A stretch of DNA of 61,504 bases, from the NCBI GenBank assembly GCA_018240745.1, contig JAFEFF010000186.1:1-61504 (forward strand), in the 5' to 3' direction. Below are positions 21,108 to 32,235 of this stretch, one piece after another; within the stretch, counting starts at the first letter, position 1, and the number at the start of each line of letters is the position of its first letter. The notes below the pieces were generated by a model, which was not told the origin of the DNA, did not search any database, and saw nothing but the letters and a program-made list of their open reading frames with translations. Position numbers and translations under genes: made by a program. The DNA comes from Pseudomonadota bacterium. GTDB lineage: Bacteria > Pseudomonadota > Alphaproteobacteria > Reyranellales > Reyranellaceae.

Positions 21108-22576
21108 TTGTTCGCCTTCCCGGGTGCGGCGAGCTCCCGCGCCACCTCGGCGTCGTCGAAATGGTGGGTCACGCCCTTGATGGTCTGGCCGGTCTCATGG
21201 CCCTTGCCGGCGATCAGCAGCAGGTCGTCGGCCGAGCCGAGCGCCGCCATGCCTTGCGCAATGGCGTCATGTCGATCGCTGCGCACCTCGGTCCAGTTCT
21301 TTCGCTCGGCCGGAATGCCCCGTACGATTTCGGCGCGGATTGCAGCCGGCTCCTCACTCCGCGGGTTGTCGTCGGTGACCAGGGTGAAGTCGGCGAGACG
21401 CGTGGCGATCTCGCCCATCACCGGCCGCTTGCCGCGGTCGCGGTCGCCGCCGCAGCCGAACACCACGACCAGCTTGCCCCTGGCGAACGGCCGCAGGGTC
21501 GCGAGCACCGTCTCCAGCGCCTCGGGCTTGTGGGCGTAATCGACATAGACCGGCGCGCCCGTCCTGTGGCGCGCCACGAGCTGCAGCCGGCCCGGCGCGC
21601 CCGTCAGCGTGCCCAGCGCCGCCACGGCGCGCGCCGCATCGCCGCCCGTCGCAACGACCAGTCCCAGCGCGGCCAGCGCATTCGAGGCCTGGAAACCGCC
21701 GACCAACGGCAGATCGACCTCGCGGCGGGTGCCCAGCACCTCGATGACCAGATGCTGGCCGGCCGCCGTCGGCTCGTCGCGCAACAGCCGCAGTTCGCGG
21801 CCTCTGGAACCGTAGGTCCAGAAGCGCACCCCACGGCGCTTGCAGGTTTCACCCAGTTGGGCAGCACGCTCGCTGTCGGCGTTCACCACGGCGGTGCCGC
21901 TGGCCGGCAGCAGCGCTTCGAACAGGCGCGCCTTGGCAGCGAAGTAGGCGTCCATCGTTGGGTGATAGTCGAGATGCTCGTGCGTCAGGTTGGTGAAGGC
22001 TGCCGCCGAAAGCTTCAGCCCGTCGAGCCGGTACTGGTCGAGGCCATGGCTCGAGGCCTCGATCGCGAGGTGAGTGACGCCCTCGCGCGCCAGGGTCGCG
22101 AGGTCGGCATGGAGCTGCACGGGATCGGGCGTGGTCAAACCCGCCTCGCGCGTAAAGCCCGGTGAGACGATTCCGAGGGTGCCGACGCTCGCGGCCTTCA
22201 ATCCAGACGCCGCCCACATTTGGCGCACGAAGTGGACGGTCGAGCTCTTGCCGTTGGTGCCGGTGACGGCGGCGATGGTGGCCGGCTGCACGCCGGCAAA
22301 CCTGGCCGCCATCAGCGCAATGCGCCGGCGCGGATTGTCGTCGCGCACGACGACGATGCCCTTGCCGAGCGGCGGCAGGACCGCATCTGACGCCGCCAAG
22401 ATTGCCGTGGCGCCGCGCTTGACGGCGTCATTGACGAAGGTGGCGCCGTCGGCCCTGGCTCCGACGAGCGCGGCAAAGAGATATCCCGGCTGGACTTTGC
22501 GCGAATCGAGCGTCAGGCCGGCCACGACCGGATCGTGCGGCGCGACGGACGTACCCACGAGCTCACTCAACCGCAA
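21104..22576 (-). CDS. murE: UDP-MurNAc-L-Ala-D-Glu--meso-DAP ligase MurE (TTG start)
   Basis: MurE adds the third stem residue. The 490-residue protein has LTLDSRKVQPGYLFAAL, the P-loop GTNGKSS (106-112), a block LTHEHLDYH and the motif DDNPRSEEP; DNPR marks meso-diaminopimelate-adding enzymes as in Gram-negatives. The likely start is the rare codon TTG 22576, because it gives the family-typical MRLSELV terminus; it overlaps the ftsI end by 14 nt. A second TTG lies two codons on and a GTG lies at 22558. The weak start inside ftsI could tune MurE relative to FtsI. Confidence 0.94.
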   Translation of the reverse strand: MRLSELVGTSVAPHDPVVAGLTLDSRKVQPGYLFAALVGARADGATFVNDAVKRGATAILAASDAVLPPLGKGIVVVRDDNPRRRIALMAARFAGVQPATIAAVTGTNGKSSTVHFVRQMWAASGLKAASVGTLGIVSPGFTREAGLTTPDPVQLHADLATLAREGVTHLAIEASSHGLDQYRLDGLKLSAAAFTNLTHEHLDYHPTMDAYFAAKARLFEALLPASGTAVVNADSERAAQLGETCKRRGVRFWTYGSRGRELRLLRDEPTAAGQHLVIEVLGTRREVDLPLVGGFQASNALAALGLVVATGGDAARAVAALGTLTGAPGRLQLVARHRTGAPVYVDYAHKPEALETVLATLRPFARGKLVVVFGCGGDRDRGKRPVMGEIATRLADFTLVTDDNPRSEEPAAIRAEIVRGIPAERKNWTEVRSDRHDAIAQGMAALGSADDLLLIAGKGHETGQTIKGVTHHFDDAEVARELAAPGKANK

Positions 22577-24425
22577 GGCGCCGCACTCCGGCGACCGCCG
22601 CCTGTCCTCCGCTGCGGGCAGCCGGCAGGGCCTTGCGCTCCGGCACCCGGCCGTGCGCCGACACCGCCATGACCGGCGCCGATGCGGCGGGCGCCACCGG
22701 CATCGGCACCGAGGAGATCTCGAGCGGCGTCTTCTTGCTCCAGTCTCCCGGCAGGATTCCGTAGAGGGCGATGATGTCGTCGATGATCACCTTGACGCTC
22801 GGCGCCGACACCATGCCGCCGGTCGCGTAGCCGCCGGTCTCCGGCAGGCCTTTCGGCTCATCCAGCGAGACCAGCACGAGGAACTTGGGGTCGCTCATCG
22901 GGAAGACACCAACGAACGAGCTAAACAAGGCTTTTTTGGCGTAGCCGCCGCCGTGGCCGACTTTTTCCGCTGTTCCGGTCTTGCCGCCGACTTCGTAGCC
23001 CTTGACCTCGGCCTTCTTGCCGGTGCCCTGAATCACGTTGAGGCGCATCAGGTAGCGCATCAGCTCCGAGGTCTTGGGCTGGATGATGCGGCGGCCGGGA
23101 TCGGGCGGCGCACCGGCGCGCTTCACGAAGGTCGGCGAATGCAGGATGCCGCCATTGATGATCGCCGCGACGCCGGTGGTGAGATGCAGCGGCGAGACCG
23201 ACATGCCATGGCCGAAGGCGATGGTCATGGTGTTGATCTTGGCCCAGTGGCGCGGCCATAGCGGCGTCCCCAGCTCCGGGATCTCGGTGGTGAGCGGCTT
23301 CAGGAAGCCCAGCTTGTCGAAGAAGGCGCGTTGCGCCTCGGTGCCGACCTCGACCGCCATCTTCGCGGAGCCGATATTCGACGAATAGGTGAAGACCTCC
23401 GGCAGGGTCAGCACGCGGTGCGGCACGTCCGGATCGTCGTGGATGGTGAAGCGGTCGATCTTGATCGGCGCACTGGCATCGAGCTTGTCGTTCATCGTGA
23501 ACTTGCCGCTGTCCAGGGCGAGCGCGGTGTTGAACACCTTGAACATCGAGCCCTGCTCGTAGACGCCGAGCGTGGCGCGGTTGAACAGCGATTCGTTGGT
23601 GATGGTGCGGGCGTTGTTGGCGTCGTAGGTCGGCAGCGACGCCATGGCGAGGATCTCGCCGTTGGTGGCGTCCATCACGATCGCCTGGGCGCCGATCGCG
23701 GAGAACTTCTTGGCCGCGCGGGCGATCTCGTCCTCGACCATGCGCTGCAGCCTGAGGTCGAGCGAGAGCTGGACCGGCTCGCCGCTCTGCAGTTGCTGGT
23801 CGAAGTAGCGTTCGATGCCGGCGAGCCCCGAGTTGTCGATGTTGGCGTAGCCGACGACGTGGGCGGCGGTCGTGCCCTGCGGATAGATGCGCCGCTCCTC
23901 GGCCTGGAACTCCAGGCCCGGGATGCCGAGGCGATTGACCAGGAAGTGCTCGCGCGGGGAGAGGCCCCGCTTGATCCAGACGAAGCTCTTGTCGGCATCG
24001 AGCTTCTCCTTGACCTCGCCGTACTTCAGCTCCGGCAGCGCCGAGACGATCTTCTTCGCGGCGTCCTGCGTGTCGATCAGCAGGTGCGGATTGACGAAGG
24101 CCGAGGCGACCGGCAGCGAGGTCGCCATCACCACGCCGTTGCGGTCGACGATGTCGGCGCGCTCGGACTGGATCGCGCCGCCGCGCGCGGCCATGCGCTG
24201 GGTCGGCTCCGAGCTGTCGCGCCACAGCGAGACGTACGACATGCGCAGCGCCACCGCCGTGAACATGACCATGAACAGAGCCGAGGCCACCACGATCCGC
24301 TGACGTGCGACCTCCTGCACGTCGCCCTTGAGGCGCTCCTTCTCAGACCCGTAACGCACGCCGGCCGCCGCGGGGGACGCGGCGGCCGGTTTGGGCGGGC
24401 CAGATTTTTTTCGCCACAACCTCAC
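22563..24425 (-). CDS. ftsI: Septal transpeptidase FtsI (PBP3)
   Basis: FtsI cross-links septal peptidoglycan in the periplasm. The 620-residue protein has a short basic cytoplasmic tail, one transmembrane segment (about 42-62), a PBP dimer domain and the transpeptidase motifs SMFK (catalytic Ser293), SSN (348-350) and KTGT (482-485). The first motif reads GSMFK rather than the commoner GSTFK. The C terminus has an alanine/proline-rich tail after the catalytic domain. GTG 24425 overlaps the ftsL stop (GTGA) and is preceded by GGAAGGGGAG; a longer frame upstream lies inside ftsL. Confidence 0.96.
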   Translation of the reverse strand: MRLWRKKSGPPKPAAASPAAAGVRYGSEKERLKGDVQEVARQRIVVASALFMVMFTAVALRMSYVSLWRDSSEPTQRMAARGGAIQSERADIVDRNGVVMATSLPVASAFVNPHLLIDTQDAAKKIVSALPELKYGEVKEKLDADKSFVWIKRGLSPREHFLVNRLGIPGLEFQAEERRIYPQGTTAAHVVGYANIDNSGLAGIERYFDQQLQSGEPVQLSLDLRLQRMVEDEIARAAKKFSAIGAQAIVMDATNGEILAMASLPTYDANNARTITNESLFNRATLGVYEQGSMFKVFNTALALDSGKFTMNDKLDASAPIKIDRFTIHDDPDVPHRVLTLPEVFTYSSNIGSAKMAVEVGTEAQRAFFDKLGFLKPLTTEIPELGTPLWPRHWAKINTMTIAFGHGMSVSPLHLTTGVAAIINGGILHSPTFVKRAGAPPDPGRRIIQPKTSELMRYLMRLNVIQGTGKKAEVKGYEVGGKTGTAEKVGHGGGYAKKALFSSFVGVFPMSDPKFLVLVSLDEPKGLPETGGYATGGMVSAPSVKVIIDDIIALYGILPGDWSKKTPLEISSVPMPVAPAASAPVMAVSAHGRVPERKALPAARSGGQAAVAGVRRLAVE

Positions 24426-25018
24426 CGACGCTCCCCTTCCTTGCGCGAGAGGATTTCGTCGATCGACGTTGCGGCGACCTGGCCGTCGCCAACCGGACCC
24501 TTTGTTGCCGGCTCTGGTTTGGCCGGTCGAGGGGGCGTCGTGGATCCGGTTGTTATGCGCCCTGAAGAGGGTGCGGAGGCCGGCGAGGGGCTGCCGGCCT
24601 CCGCGGAGACGCGACCACCACCGGGCACACTCGACGAGGGGACGTCGTTGCCCGTTCGTGGGGGGGAAGGAAGTGGTGAGTCGCGCCTTTGCTGATCTGC
24701 TTTGGTCGAGGGGGAGTTGGGCTTGGCCGAAGCGACCGCACCCGAATCGGGCTTGAGCGTGTCGAGCCGCGCCACCTGGCCGATGCTCGCCTGCTCGAGC
24801 TTGAGATACTTCTGCGCCAGCCGCTCGATGCGCTCGGCCTCGTTGAGGTGCGCCCATTCGATCTTGAGGATGTGGGTCGCCTGCTGGCTTTCGATGATCT
24901 TCTGGTTGGTGCGGTCGATCTGCTCCTCGAGATCCTGCACCTTGTACTTGACCGAGAACAGGCCTACCGCCGTGGCGACGGCGGCGACCGACCAGAATAG
25001 AAGGCCGCGGTGGATCAT
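24422..25018 (-). CDS. ftsL: Cell division protein FtsL, with long disordered C-terminal tail
   Basis: FtsL forms a bitopic complex with FtsB and FtsQ in the divisome. The 198-residue product has a very short cytoplasmic end, one transmembrane helix (about 5-22), then a coiled coil ([34 protein letters not shown]) ending in the conserved [16 protein letters not shown]. Identity comes from this layout and its place between rsmH and ftsI. The last 105 or so residues are rich in Pro, Ser, Gly and Ala with no visible fold, making it nearly twice the length of many FtsL proteins. ATG 25018 overlaps the rsmH stop (ATGA). Confidence 0.88.
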   Translation of the reverse strand: MIHRGLLFWSVAAVATAVGLFSVKYKVQDLEEQIDRTNQKIIESQQATHILKIEWAHLNEAERIERLAQKYLKLEQASIGQVARLDTLKPDSGAVASAKPNSPSTKADQQRRDSPLPSPPRTGNDVPSSSVPGGGRVSAEAGSPSPASAPSSGRITTGSTTPPRPAKPEPATKGPVGDGQVAATSIDEILSRKEGERR

Positions 25019-25944
25019 GCGGTCACCTTCTCGGCGACACGCAACCGCGCCGAACGCGCGCGCGGATTGGCCGACACCTCGGCGGCCGACGGCACCACCG
25101 GCCGGCGCGAGACCTCGCGCAGGGTCGCCGCCTGCCGCTCGGCGCGCGGCGGCGCATGGCGCGACGGCGCGGGCGTGCGGCCCGAATGCGCACGCACGAA
25201 ATCCTTGACCGCGCGATCTTCCAGCGAATGGAAGGATACGACGGCGAGACGGCCGCCCGGCGCCAGCACCTGCTCGGCGGCGAGCAGGCCGCGCTCGAGC
25301 TCGCCGAGCTCGTCGTTCACCGCGATGCGCAGGGCCTGGAAGGCGCGAGTCGCCGGATCGCTCTCGTCCTTGCGCGACGGGCCAACCGCGCGGCGCACGA
25401 TATCGGCCAGTTCGCCCGTGGTCTCGATGCGCTTGTCGTGGCGGCGCTCGACGATCGCATGGGCGACGCGGCGACTCTTCCGCTCCTCGCCGTAGCGCCA
25501 GAAAATATCGGCGAGTTCGTGCTCGTCGCTTTCGTTCACCAGATCGGCGGCGGATGGACCGTTCTTCTCCATGCGCATGTCGAGCGGGCCGGACGAGCGG
25601 AAGGAGAAGCCGCGCTCGGGCTGGTCGAACTGCATGGACGACACGCCAAGATCGAGGGCCACGCCGTCGACCGCCGACACGCCCTCGGCACTCAACAGCT
25701 GCTCCATATCACCGAAGCGGCCCTCGATCAGGCGCAGGCGCGGCGCATAGCGCTCGGCGAGCGCCTGGCCGGCTGCGATGGCATCCGGATCGCGGTCGAT
25801 CGCGATCACCTCGCACGCGGCGCGATCGAGGATCGCGGTGGTGTAGCCGCCGGCGCCGAACGTGCCGTCGACATAACGGCCGCCGTCGCGCAGCTTGAGT
25901 GCGTCGACCACTTCATTCAAGAGCACGGGAACATGACCGCTCAC
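25015..25944 (-). CDS. rsmH: 16S rRNA m4C1402 methyltransferase RsmH (MraW)
   Basis: RsmH methylates N4 of C1402 in 16S rRNA. The 309-residue protein has the N-terminal [13 protein letters not shown], the SAM loop [15 protein letters not shown], an IDRDPDAI block, [14 protein letters not shown], and the C-terminal [14 protein letters not shown] and [23 protein letters not shown], all diagnostic. The start is GTG 25944, overlapping the mraZ stop (GTGA). Confidence 0.97.
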   Translation of the reverse strand: MSGHVPVLLNEVVDALKLRDGGRYVDGTFGAGGYTTAILDRAACEVIAIDRDPDAIAAGQALAERYAPRLRLIEGRFGDMEQLLSAEGVSAVDGVALDLGVSSMQFDQPERGFSFRSSGPLDMRMEKNGPSAADLVNESDEHELADIFWRYGEERKSRRVAHAIVERRHDKRIETTGELADIVRRAVGPSRKDESDPATRAFQALRIAVNDELGELERGLLAAEQVLAPGGRLAVVSFHSLEDRAVKDFVRAHSGRTPAPSRHAPPRAERQAATLREVSRRPVVPSAAEVSANPRARSARLRVAEKVTA

Positions 25945-26420
25945 GCGTCACCTCCCGTGAGGCCGCGGACGAAAGCCTCCATCTTGGCGCGATCGGCCTC
26001 GCGACGGGCCTGCCAGCGCCTGGGATTCCACAGCTGGAACTTGTCGCCCTTGCCGATCAGCATCACGCCGTCCTCGACCTCCAGCACCTGCGCGAACTCG
26101 GCCGGCATGGTGAAGCGTCCATCGGGCTCGAGCGGGATCGTGCGGGCCGAGGCGGAGAGAAAACCGGCCGGATCGAACGCCTCGTCGTCCAGCGCCACCT
26201 TGAGCGAGCCCTTGGGGCCGAGGGCTTCGCTGCGCACGCGCTCCAGCATGCCGTCGAAGCCGATGCGGGAATTGCCGTTCACGACGCCGGGCAGATTGGG
26301 GGAGTGATAGAGCACGAAGGCACCGCGGTCGTCGGTCGGCAGTTCGTCGCGAAAGGCCGCGGGCAGGAGGGCCCTGCCTTTCTTGTCCAGCTTGATCAGG
26401 ATTTCGGACCGGAACGCCAC
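25941..26420 (-). CDS. mraZ: Transcriptional regulator MraZ
   Basis: MraZ is an AbrB/SpoVT-fold DNA-binding protein at the head of the dcw operon that in E. coli represses its own operon. The 159-residue protein has two repeats of the family signature: [18 protein letters not shown] near the N terminus and [15 protein letters not shown] near residue 100. The start is GTG 26420 ([12 protein letters not shown]), preceded by GGGGAGAGG. Four GGGA boxes at 10-bp spacing lie 50-90 nt upstream, so autoregulation is likely here too. Confidence 0.95.
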   Translation of the reverse strand: MAFRSEILIKLDKKGRALLPAAFRDELPTDDRGAFVLYHSPNLPGVVNGNSRIGFDGMLERVRSEALGPKGSLKVALDDEAFDPAGFLSASARTIPLEPDGRFTMPAEFAQVLEVEDGVMLIGKGDKFQLWNPRRWQARREADRAKMEAFVRGLTGGDA

Positions 26421-26469
26421 CGGGCCTCTCCCCTTGATCCCGCCGTCGGTGCCCCACGCTCCGGCTCAT

Positions 26470-26505
26470 CGGGATGATGTGGGATAGCATGGGAATTTCA
26501 GGGAT
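26470..26505 (+). promoter_or_regulatory. Predicted MraZ operator: four GGGA boxes at 10-bp spacing
   Basis: GGGAT, GGGAT, GGGAA and GGGAT begin at 26471, 26481, 26491 and 26501 on the plus strand, so the period is exactly 10 bp. E. coli MraZ is reported to bind TGGGN direct repeats with 5-nt spacers, which gives the same period. The second and third boxes are preceded by T; the first is preceded by C and the fourth by A. The array overlaps a candidate promoter of the dcw operon. Confidence 0.7.
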
Positions 26506-26515
26506 GCAAGATTCA
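26482..26515 (-). promoter_or_regulatory. Candidate dcw operon promoter
   Basis: On the minus strand TTGCAT is followed after 17 nt by TATCCC with a TG one base upstream (extended -10). The element points toward mraZ and is covered by the GGGA array, as expected for repression by MraZ. The -10 is poor apart from the TG extension, so this is tentative. Confidence 0.35.
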
Positions 26516-26750
26516 ACCCGGCAAATCCATCAGGTTTTCAAAGGAGTTACACACAACATCTATTGTGCGCTCTTTAGTTGCCAACGCAAGATGTAGGACA
26601 AGGACTATCCAATCGCGGTCGGAAGCGCACAATGAACTGTCGCGGCAGGCACTTTCGGCCTGTCCGGACCTGGAGTTGAGCGTCAGGTCGCCGGGACGGA
26701 TCCACCTATCCGGTCTGCGGAGATCGGCGGCAGGAGCGCCGCGGAATGAA

Positions 26751-27172
26751 AGGGTCAGACGGCCTGTAAGCCGGGTTCTGTCCTCGCTCTCTCGAGCGAT
26801 GGATGGCCATTCCTCTGGGACGCCCGTTGCCGAGCGCCTCGCGCGACCGACCCGGGCGGCGGCGCGGAAACCCGCTTTGCCGGTTGCCCGGCGTGCCGCC
26901 CCTATTTGGTCTTGCTCCCGGTGGGGTTTGCCGTGCCGCTTGCGTTGCCGCTCGCGCGGTGGGCTCTTACCCCACCGTTTCACCCTTGCCTGCCGTATTC
27001 GTCCAAAAGGTCGAAGCCGACCGGCGGTCTGTTCTCTGTGGCACTTTCCCTGGGGTCGCCCCCGCCGGCCGTTAGCCGGCACCGTGTCTCCGTGGAGCCC
27101 GGACTTTCCTCACCCCGCGGTTGCCCGAAAAAAGCAAACCAACTGGGCGCAGCCATCCGGCCGTCTGACCCG
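26751..27172 (-). ncRNA. rnpB: RNase P RNA (class A)
   Basis: RNase P RNA is the catalytic subunit that removes tRNA 5' leaders. Read on the minus strand, the 5' part has the universal GAGGAAAGTCCGGGCTCC block (around 27100) and the 3' part has ACAGAACCCGGCTTAC (around 26775), the two strongly conserved ends of bacterial RNase P RNA. The ends GGTCAGACGGCC (27159-27170) and GGCCGTCTGACC (26753-26764) form a perfect 12-bp P1 helix, which sets the boundaries to within a few bases. It begins only about 11 nt after the amidase stop codon and lies between that gene and the dcw promoter. Open frames over this interval on either strand are spurious. Confidence 0.95.
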
Positions 27173-27182
27173 AAGCGGTTAG

Positions 27183-27863
27183 CTAGGCTCCCCGACCCAT
27201 CCGGTCAAGCAGGCCGGCAATGAGGCCACGGGTTTCCCGATCGGCCACGCCGTCGGATCTGGCCGGCCGATAACGGCGCTGGAAGGTTGCGACGATCTCC
27301 CCGAGCGGCAGGTCGGCGGTGTAACCGAGCCGCCGGAGCGCTGGGTGCACATCCCCTTCGATTGGCTCGGCAGCGCACGGCCACAGGCCGATGCCCGCGT
27401 CTGCCAATGTCTTCCACGGGAAACGCAGACCGGGATCGATCTTGCGCGTCGGCGCGATGTCGGAATGGCCGACGACGTTGCGCGGCTCGATCGCCGGATG
27501 GCGCGCGAGGACGTCCCGGCAAAGCTCGATCAGTGCCGCGATCTGTTGCGCCGGATAGTCGTGGCGATCGCCATGCAGGTTGACGATCTCGATGCCGATC
27601 GACGTGCCGTTCAATGCCTCGCGGCCGCGCCATGACGAGCGGCCGGCATGCCACGCGACGCGCTCCTCCGGCACGAGGCGATAAGCCGTGCCGTCCTCGG
27701 CAAGCACATAGTGCGCGCTGACGCGATGTTCGCGGGTGCCGTCGCTCAGGATGTCGAGCGACTCCTGCAACGCCAGCTCGGTATAGTGCAGCACGAGCGT
27801 GTCGATCACCGTGCCGTCGGGCCGGGGAGCCGAGTTGGGCGACGGCCGGTCGACGATCTTCAC
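27183..27863 (-). CDS. N-acetylmuramoyl-L-alanine amidase (AmpD/AmiD type) with peptidoglycan-binding tail
   Basis: This 226-residue protein has an Amidase_2 domain that cleaves the MurNAc-L-Ala bond. Zinc ligands are visible: His26 in TLVLHYTEL, and His/Asp in VGHSDIAPTRKIDPG. A region after residue 165 (HPALRRLGYTADLPLGEIVATFQRRY) resembles a PG_binding_1 domain, as in E. coli AmiD. No signal peptide is seen, so it probably acts in the cytoplasm on recycled anhydro-muropeptides, although AmiD-type domain order is usually exported. GTG 27863 is preferred because TGGAG precedes it and it begins 13 nt after the upstream stop; ATG 27917 would overlap that gene by 41 nt. Confidence 0.85.
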   Translation of the reverse strand: MKIVDRPSPNSAPRPDGTVIDTLVLHYTELALQESLDILSDGTREHRVSAHYVLAEDGTAYRLVPEERVAWHAGRSSWRGREALNGTSIGIEIVNLHGDRHDYPAQQIAALIELCRDVLARHPAIEPRNVVGHSDIAPTRKIDPGLRFPWKTLADAGIGLWPCAAEPIEGDVHPALRRLGYTADLPLGEIVATFQRRYRPARSDGVADRETRGLIAGLLDRMGRGA

Positions 27864-27876
27864 GACCGATGCTCCA

Positions 27877-28641
27877 TCAGGCTGCTTGCTGCCCACGCTC
27901 GCGGCGCAGCCGGTCATAGGCGTCGTTGATCAGCGCGAGCTTGCGATTGGCGACCTGAATCGCCTCCTCGGGCAGTCCCTGGGCGATCAGCCGGTCAGGA
28001 TGGTGGGCCTTCACCTGGCGCAGCCACGCTTCGCGGATCTGCTCGTCGGTCGCGAGCGGATCGATGCCCAGCACGATGCACGGCTCGCACTCGGCCACAC
28101 CCAGCGCCGCCGCACGCGCACGCTCGAAGCGCTCGCTGCTCAAGCCGAAGATGCCGGCGACCTTGGCGAGATATTCGGCCTCCTCGGCGGCGACCTTGCC
28201 GTCCGCCTTGGCGATGTCGAACAGGCCCTCGAGCACGTTCTCCAGGATCTCGGGCGCATCGGGGAACAGTGCCGCGACCTGACGCGCATAGGGCTCGAAG
28301 CCTGCCGCGTCGCGCTTGGCGAGATCGAAGAAACGCTGCACGTTCTTCTCCTCGCCCGGCGGCACGTGGAAGAACGAGCGGAAGGCCTCGACCTCGTCGT
28401 GCGTCACGTCGCCGTCGACCCGCGCCATCTTGGCGCCGAGCGCGATTACGCCGATGGTGAAGGCGATCTCGCGCAGGCCCGGGTGCTCCTTGGGATCGGC
28501 CGGCGTGGCGACGGCCGTGCCATCGCTCTGCTCGACAAGCTGGTCGATGGCGTGGCCTGCCATCACGCCCAGCAGCGCCGCGATCGGCCCGCCCAGCGCG
28601 AGGCCCGCGGTGCCCCCGACGATCTTTCCCCAGATATTCAT
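27877..28641 (-). CDS. TerB-like / J-domain co-chaperone (DjlA-like)
   Basis: The 254-residue protein starts with a glycine-rich hydrophobic stretch (IVGGTAGLALGGPIAALLGVMAGH) like the membrane-inserting N terminus of DjlA, then a helical TerB-type region with acidic pairs (RVDGDVTHDEVEAFRSFF and KADGKVAAEEAEYL), and ends with a J domain containing the HPD triad in VKAHHPDRLIAQG. J domains stimulate DnaK ATPase. The client and exact role are unknown. It is followed by the amidase on the same strand, so the pair is probably cotranscribed. Confidence 0.85.
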   Translation of the reverse strand: MNIWGKIVGGTAGLALGGPIAALLGVMAGHAIDQLVEQSDGTAVATPADPKEHPGLREIAFTIGVIALGAKMARVDGDVTHDEVEAFRSFFHVPPGEEKNVQRFFDLAKRDAAGFEPYARQVAALFPDAPEILENVLEGLFDIAKADGKVAAEEAEYLAKVAGIFGLSSERFERARAAALGVAECEPCIVLGIDPLATDEQIREAWLRQVKAHHPDRLIAQGLPEEAIQVANRKLALINDAYDRLRRERGQQAA

Positions 28642-28664
28642 GCCTGCTCGCTACGCGACCCGCG

Positions 28665-29396
28665 CTACAGGATCAAGGACCCGATGGCCACGGCGACCAA
28701 CAGGCCGAGGGCGAGCCGGCGATAGAATTTCTCGCTGGCCAGGGGAAACAAACGTTCACCCAGCAGGCCGCCGGCAATTACGGCCGGGGCAAGGCACAGG
28801 CCGAGCACGCCGGTATCCCAATGAACCAGGCCGCGGCTGACGAAGACCAGCAGCGCAATGGCGTCGACGAAGATGAAGTAAGTCGTCAGATTGGCGCGGA
28901 CGCGCTCCACCGTCTCGTTGCCGGCGAGGTAATAGAAGGCGATCGGCGGCCCCGCCATCCCGGAGAGCCCGTTGAGGAAGCCGCTGGTCACGCCGATGCC
29001 GAGCGTCACAGGCGCGCGCCACTGGCCATGGAAACGCCAGCCGCCGGCCAGCAACCCGACCGCGCCGAGCACGATTGCCGAGATCGCCCAGCGCATCGGC
29101 TCGGGCGACACCTTGGTCAATACAAGGTTGCCGAGGGGCGCCCCGGCGACCGCGGCCACCATGAGAAGGCCGATGCGCCGCCAGTCGACGTACTTCGCCG
29201 CCCGCGGCAGCAAGGGCAGCGCCACGGCGATCTCCAGCAGCAGGCAGAGCGAGACGCCGATCTCGGGCCCATACAGCGCCGAGAAGACCGGCGTCATCAT
29301 CATGGCCGCGCCGAAGCCCGCGAAACCGCGCACCATGCCGGCAATGACCGCGACGATGGCCGCGGACAGGAAGGAAATTGTCAGGAATTCGGGCAT
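28665..29396 (-). CDS. TauE/SafE-family sulfite exporter-like membrane protein
   Basis: The product is about 243 residues with seven to eight hydrophobic segments and two internally similar halves. [19 protein letters not shown] and [24 protein letters not shown] are the duplicated signature blocks of the TauE/SafE (DUF81) family, which moves small anions such as sulfite or sulfoacetate across the inner membrane. No substrate can be read from the sequence. ATG 29396 (MPEFLTISF) is preferred; an ATG 21 nt upstream is possible but overlaps the uvrB promoter region. It is transcribed divergently from uvrB. Confidence 0.82.
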   Translation of the reverse strand: MPEFLTISFLSAAIVAVIAGMVRGFAGFGAAMMMTPVFSALYGPEIGVSLCLLLEIAVALPLLPRAAKYVDWRRIGLLMVAAVAGAPLGNLVLTKVSPEPMRWAISAIVLGAVGLLAGGWRFHGQWRAPVTLGIGVTSGFLNGLSGMAGPPIAFYYLAGNETVERVRANLTTYFIFVDAIALLVFVSRGLVHWDTGVLGLCLAPAVIAGGLLGERLFPLASEKFYRRLALGLLVAVAIGSLIL

Positions 29397-29441
29397 TTGG
29401 CGGGCGCACGCTAGCATTGCGGGGCCGACTGCCGGACCTCA

Positions 29442-29447
29442 TATAAT
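29442..29447 (+). promoter_or_regulatory. -10 element of uvrB, suggesting a leaderless mRNA
   Basis: A perfect TATAAT ends 8 bases before the uvrB ATG (29455), so transcription would start at or next to the start codon. No good -35 lies at 17 nt; TTGCGG at 29417-29422 is 19 nt away. No ribosome site precedes the ATG, which fits a leaderless message. Confidence 0.5.
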
Positions 29448-29454
29448 ATCGATC

Positions 29455-31650
<2,196 letters not shown>

Positions 31651-32160
31651 TCACATGATTCCCATCGGGCTGCCAAGCAGCTCGTTGGCGGTCTTCTTCT
31701 GCTCGTCGCTGAGCACCGCGTAGAGCGGCTCGAAGGCGGCCTTCACGGCGCGCACGGCCTCGAGCCGGACGGTCAGGCTCTTCTCGTATCGATTCATGAC
31801 GTCGATCGCGGTCGGGGACTGGCCGTGCATCGGGCCGCCCATCATCATCGGCCGCATGACGTCCGACGCGCTCTTGCTGGTCGCGCGCACCGCGTCGGCG
31901 AACTTGGACCATTGCGGCTCCTGTGCCGCCGTGATCTTGAGTTCCGTTTTGAGGAAGGCAAGGCGCCCCTCGATGTGCCGATAGGGCATCCCGCCCATCA
32001 TCATGCCGCCGTGCATCATCGCCATCATGCGGCTCATGTCGCCCATCATGCCCATCCCGCTCGCGCCCTGGCCGTCGGCGGGCTTCATCATCTGGGCGTG
32101 CGTAGCCAAAGGAACCGCAGCGAGAAAAGCTGCGGCTGCGAGAGCGGACACCATGCGCAT
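31651..32160 (-). CDS. Spy/CpxP-like LTXXQ periplasmic protein, methionine-rich
   Basis: The 169-residue protein has a signal peptide (cleavage probable after THA-Q), a strikingly methionine-rich segment (MGMMGDMSRMMAMMHGGMMM) and helical stretches containing LTXXQ-type repeats (LKITAAQEPQW and LSDEQKK). This fits the Spy/CpxP family of periplasmic chaperones and sensors; the Met clusters could bind copper, which is an inference. It converges on uvrB with the two stop codons directly abutting. Confidence 0.75.
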   Translation of the reverse strand: MRMVSALAAAAFLAAVPLATHAQMMKPADGQGASGMGMMGDMSRMMAMMHGGMMMGGMPYRHIEGRLAFLKTELKITAAQEPQWSKFADAVRATSKSASDVMRPMMMGGPMHGQSPTAIDVMNRYEKSLTVRLEAVRAVKAAFEPLYAVLSDEQKKTANELLGSPMGIM

Positions 32161-32235
32161 CGCGCACCTCCTTCGATCGCGTTATTTCAAAGCCTACGAC
32201 GCGGCGCGGAAGTCGCGTTGATCCATGTCAATCAG

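Noticed and set aside
24425..24857. Longer N terminus for FtsI
   Set aside because: The extension lies inside ftsL in another frame and lacks similarity to FtsI; GTG 24425 has a ribosome site and overlaps the ftsL stop.
26513..27182. Open frames on both strands over the rnpB region
   Set aside because: The interval has all class A RNase P RNA signatures and a 12-bp P1 helix; a protein here has no support.
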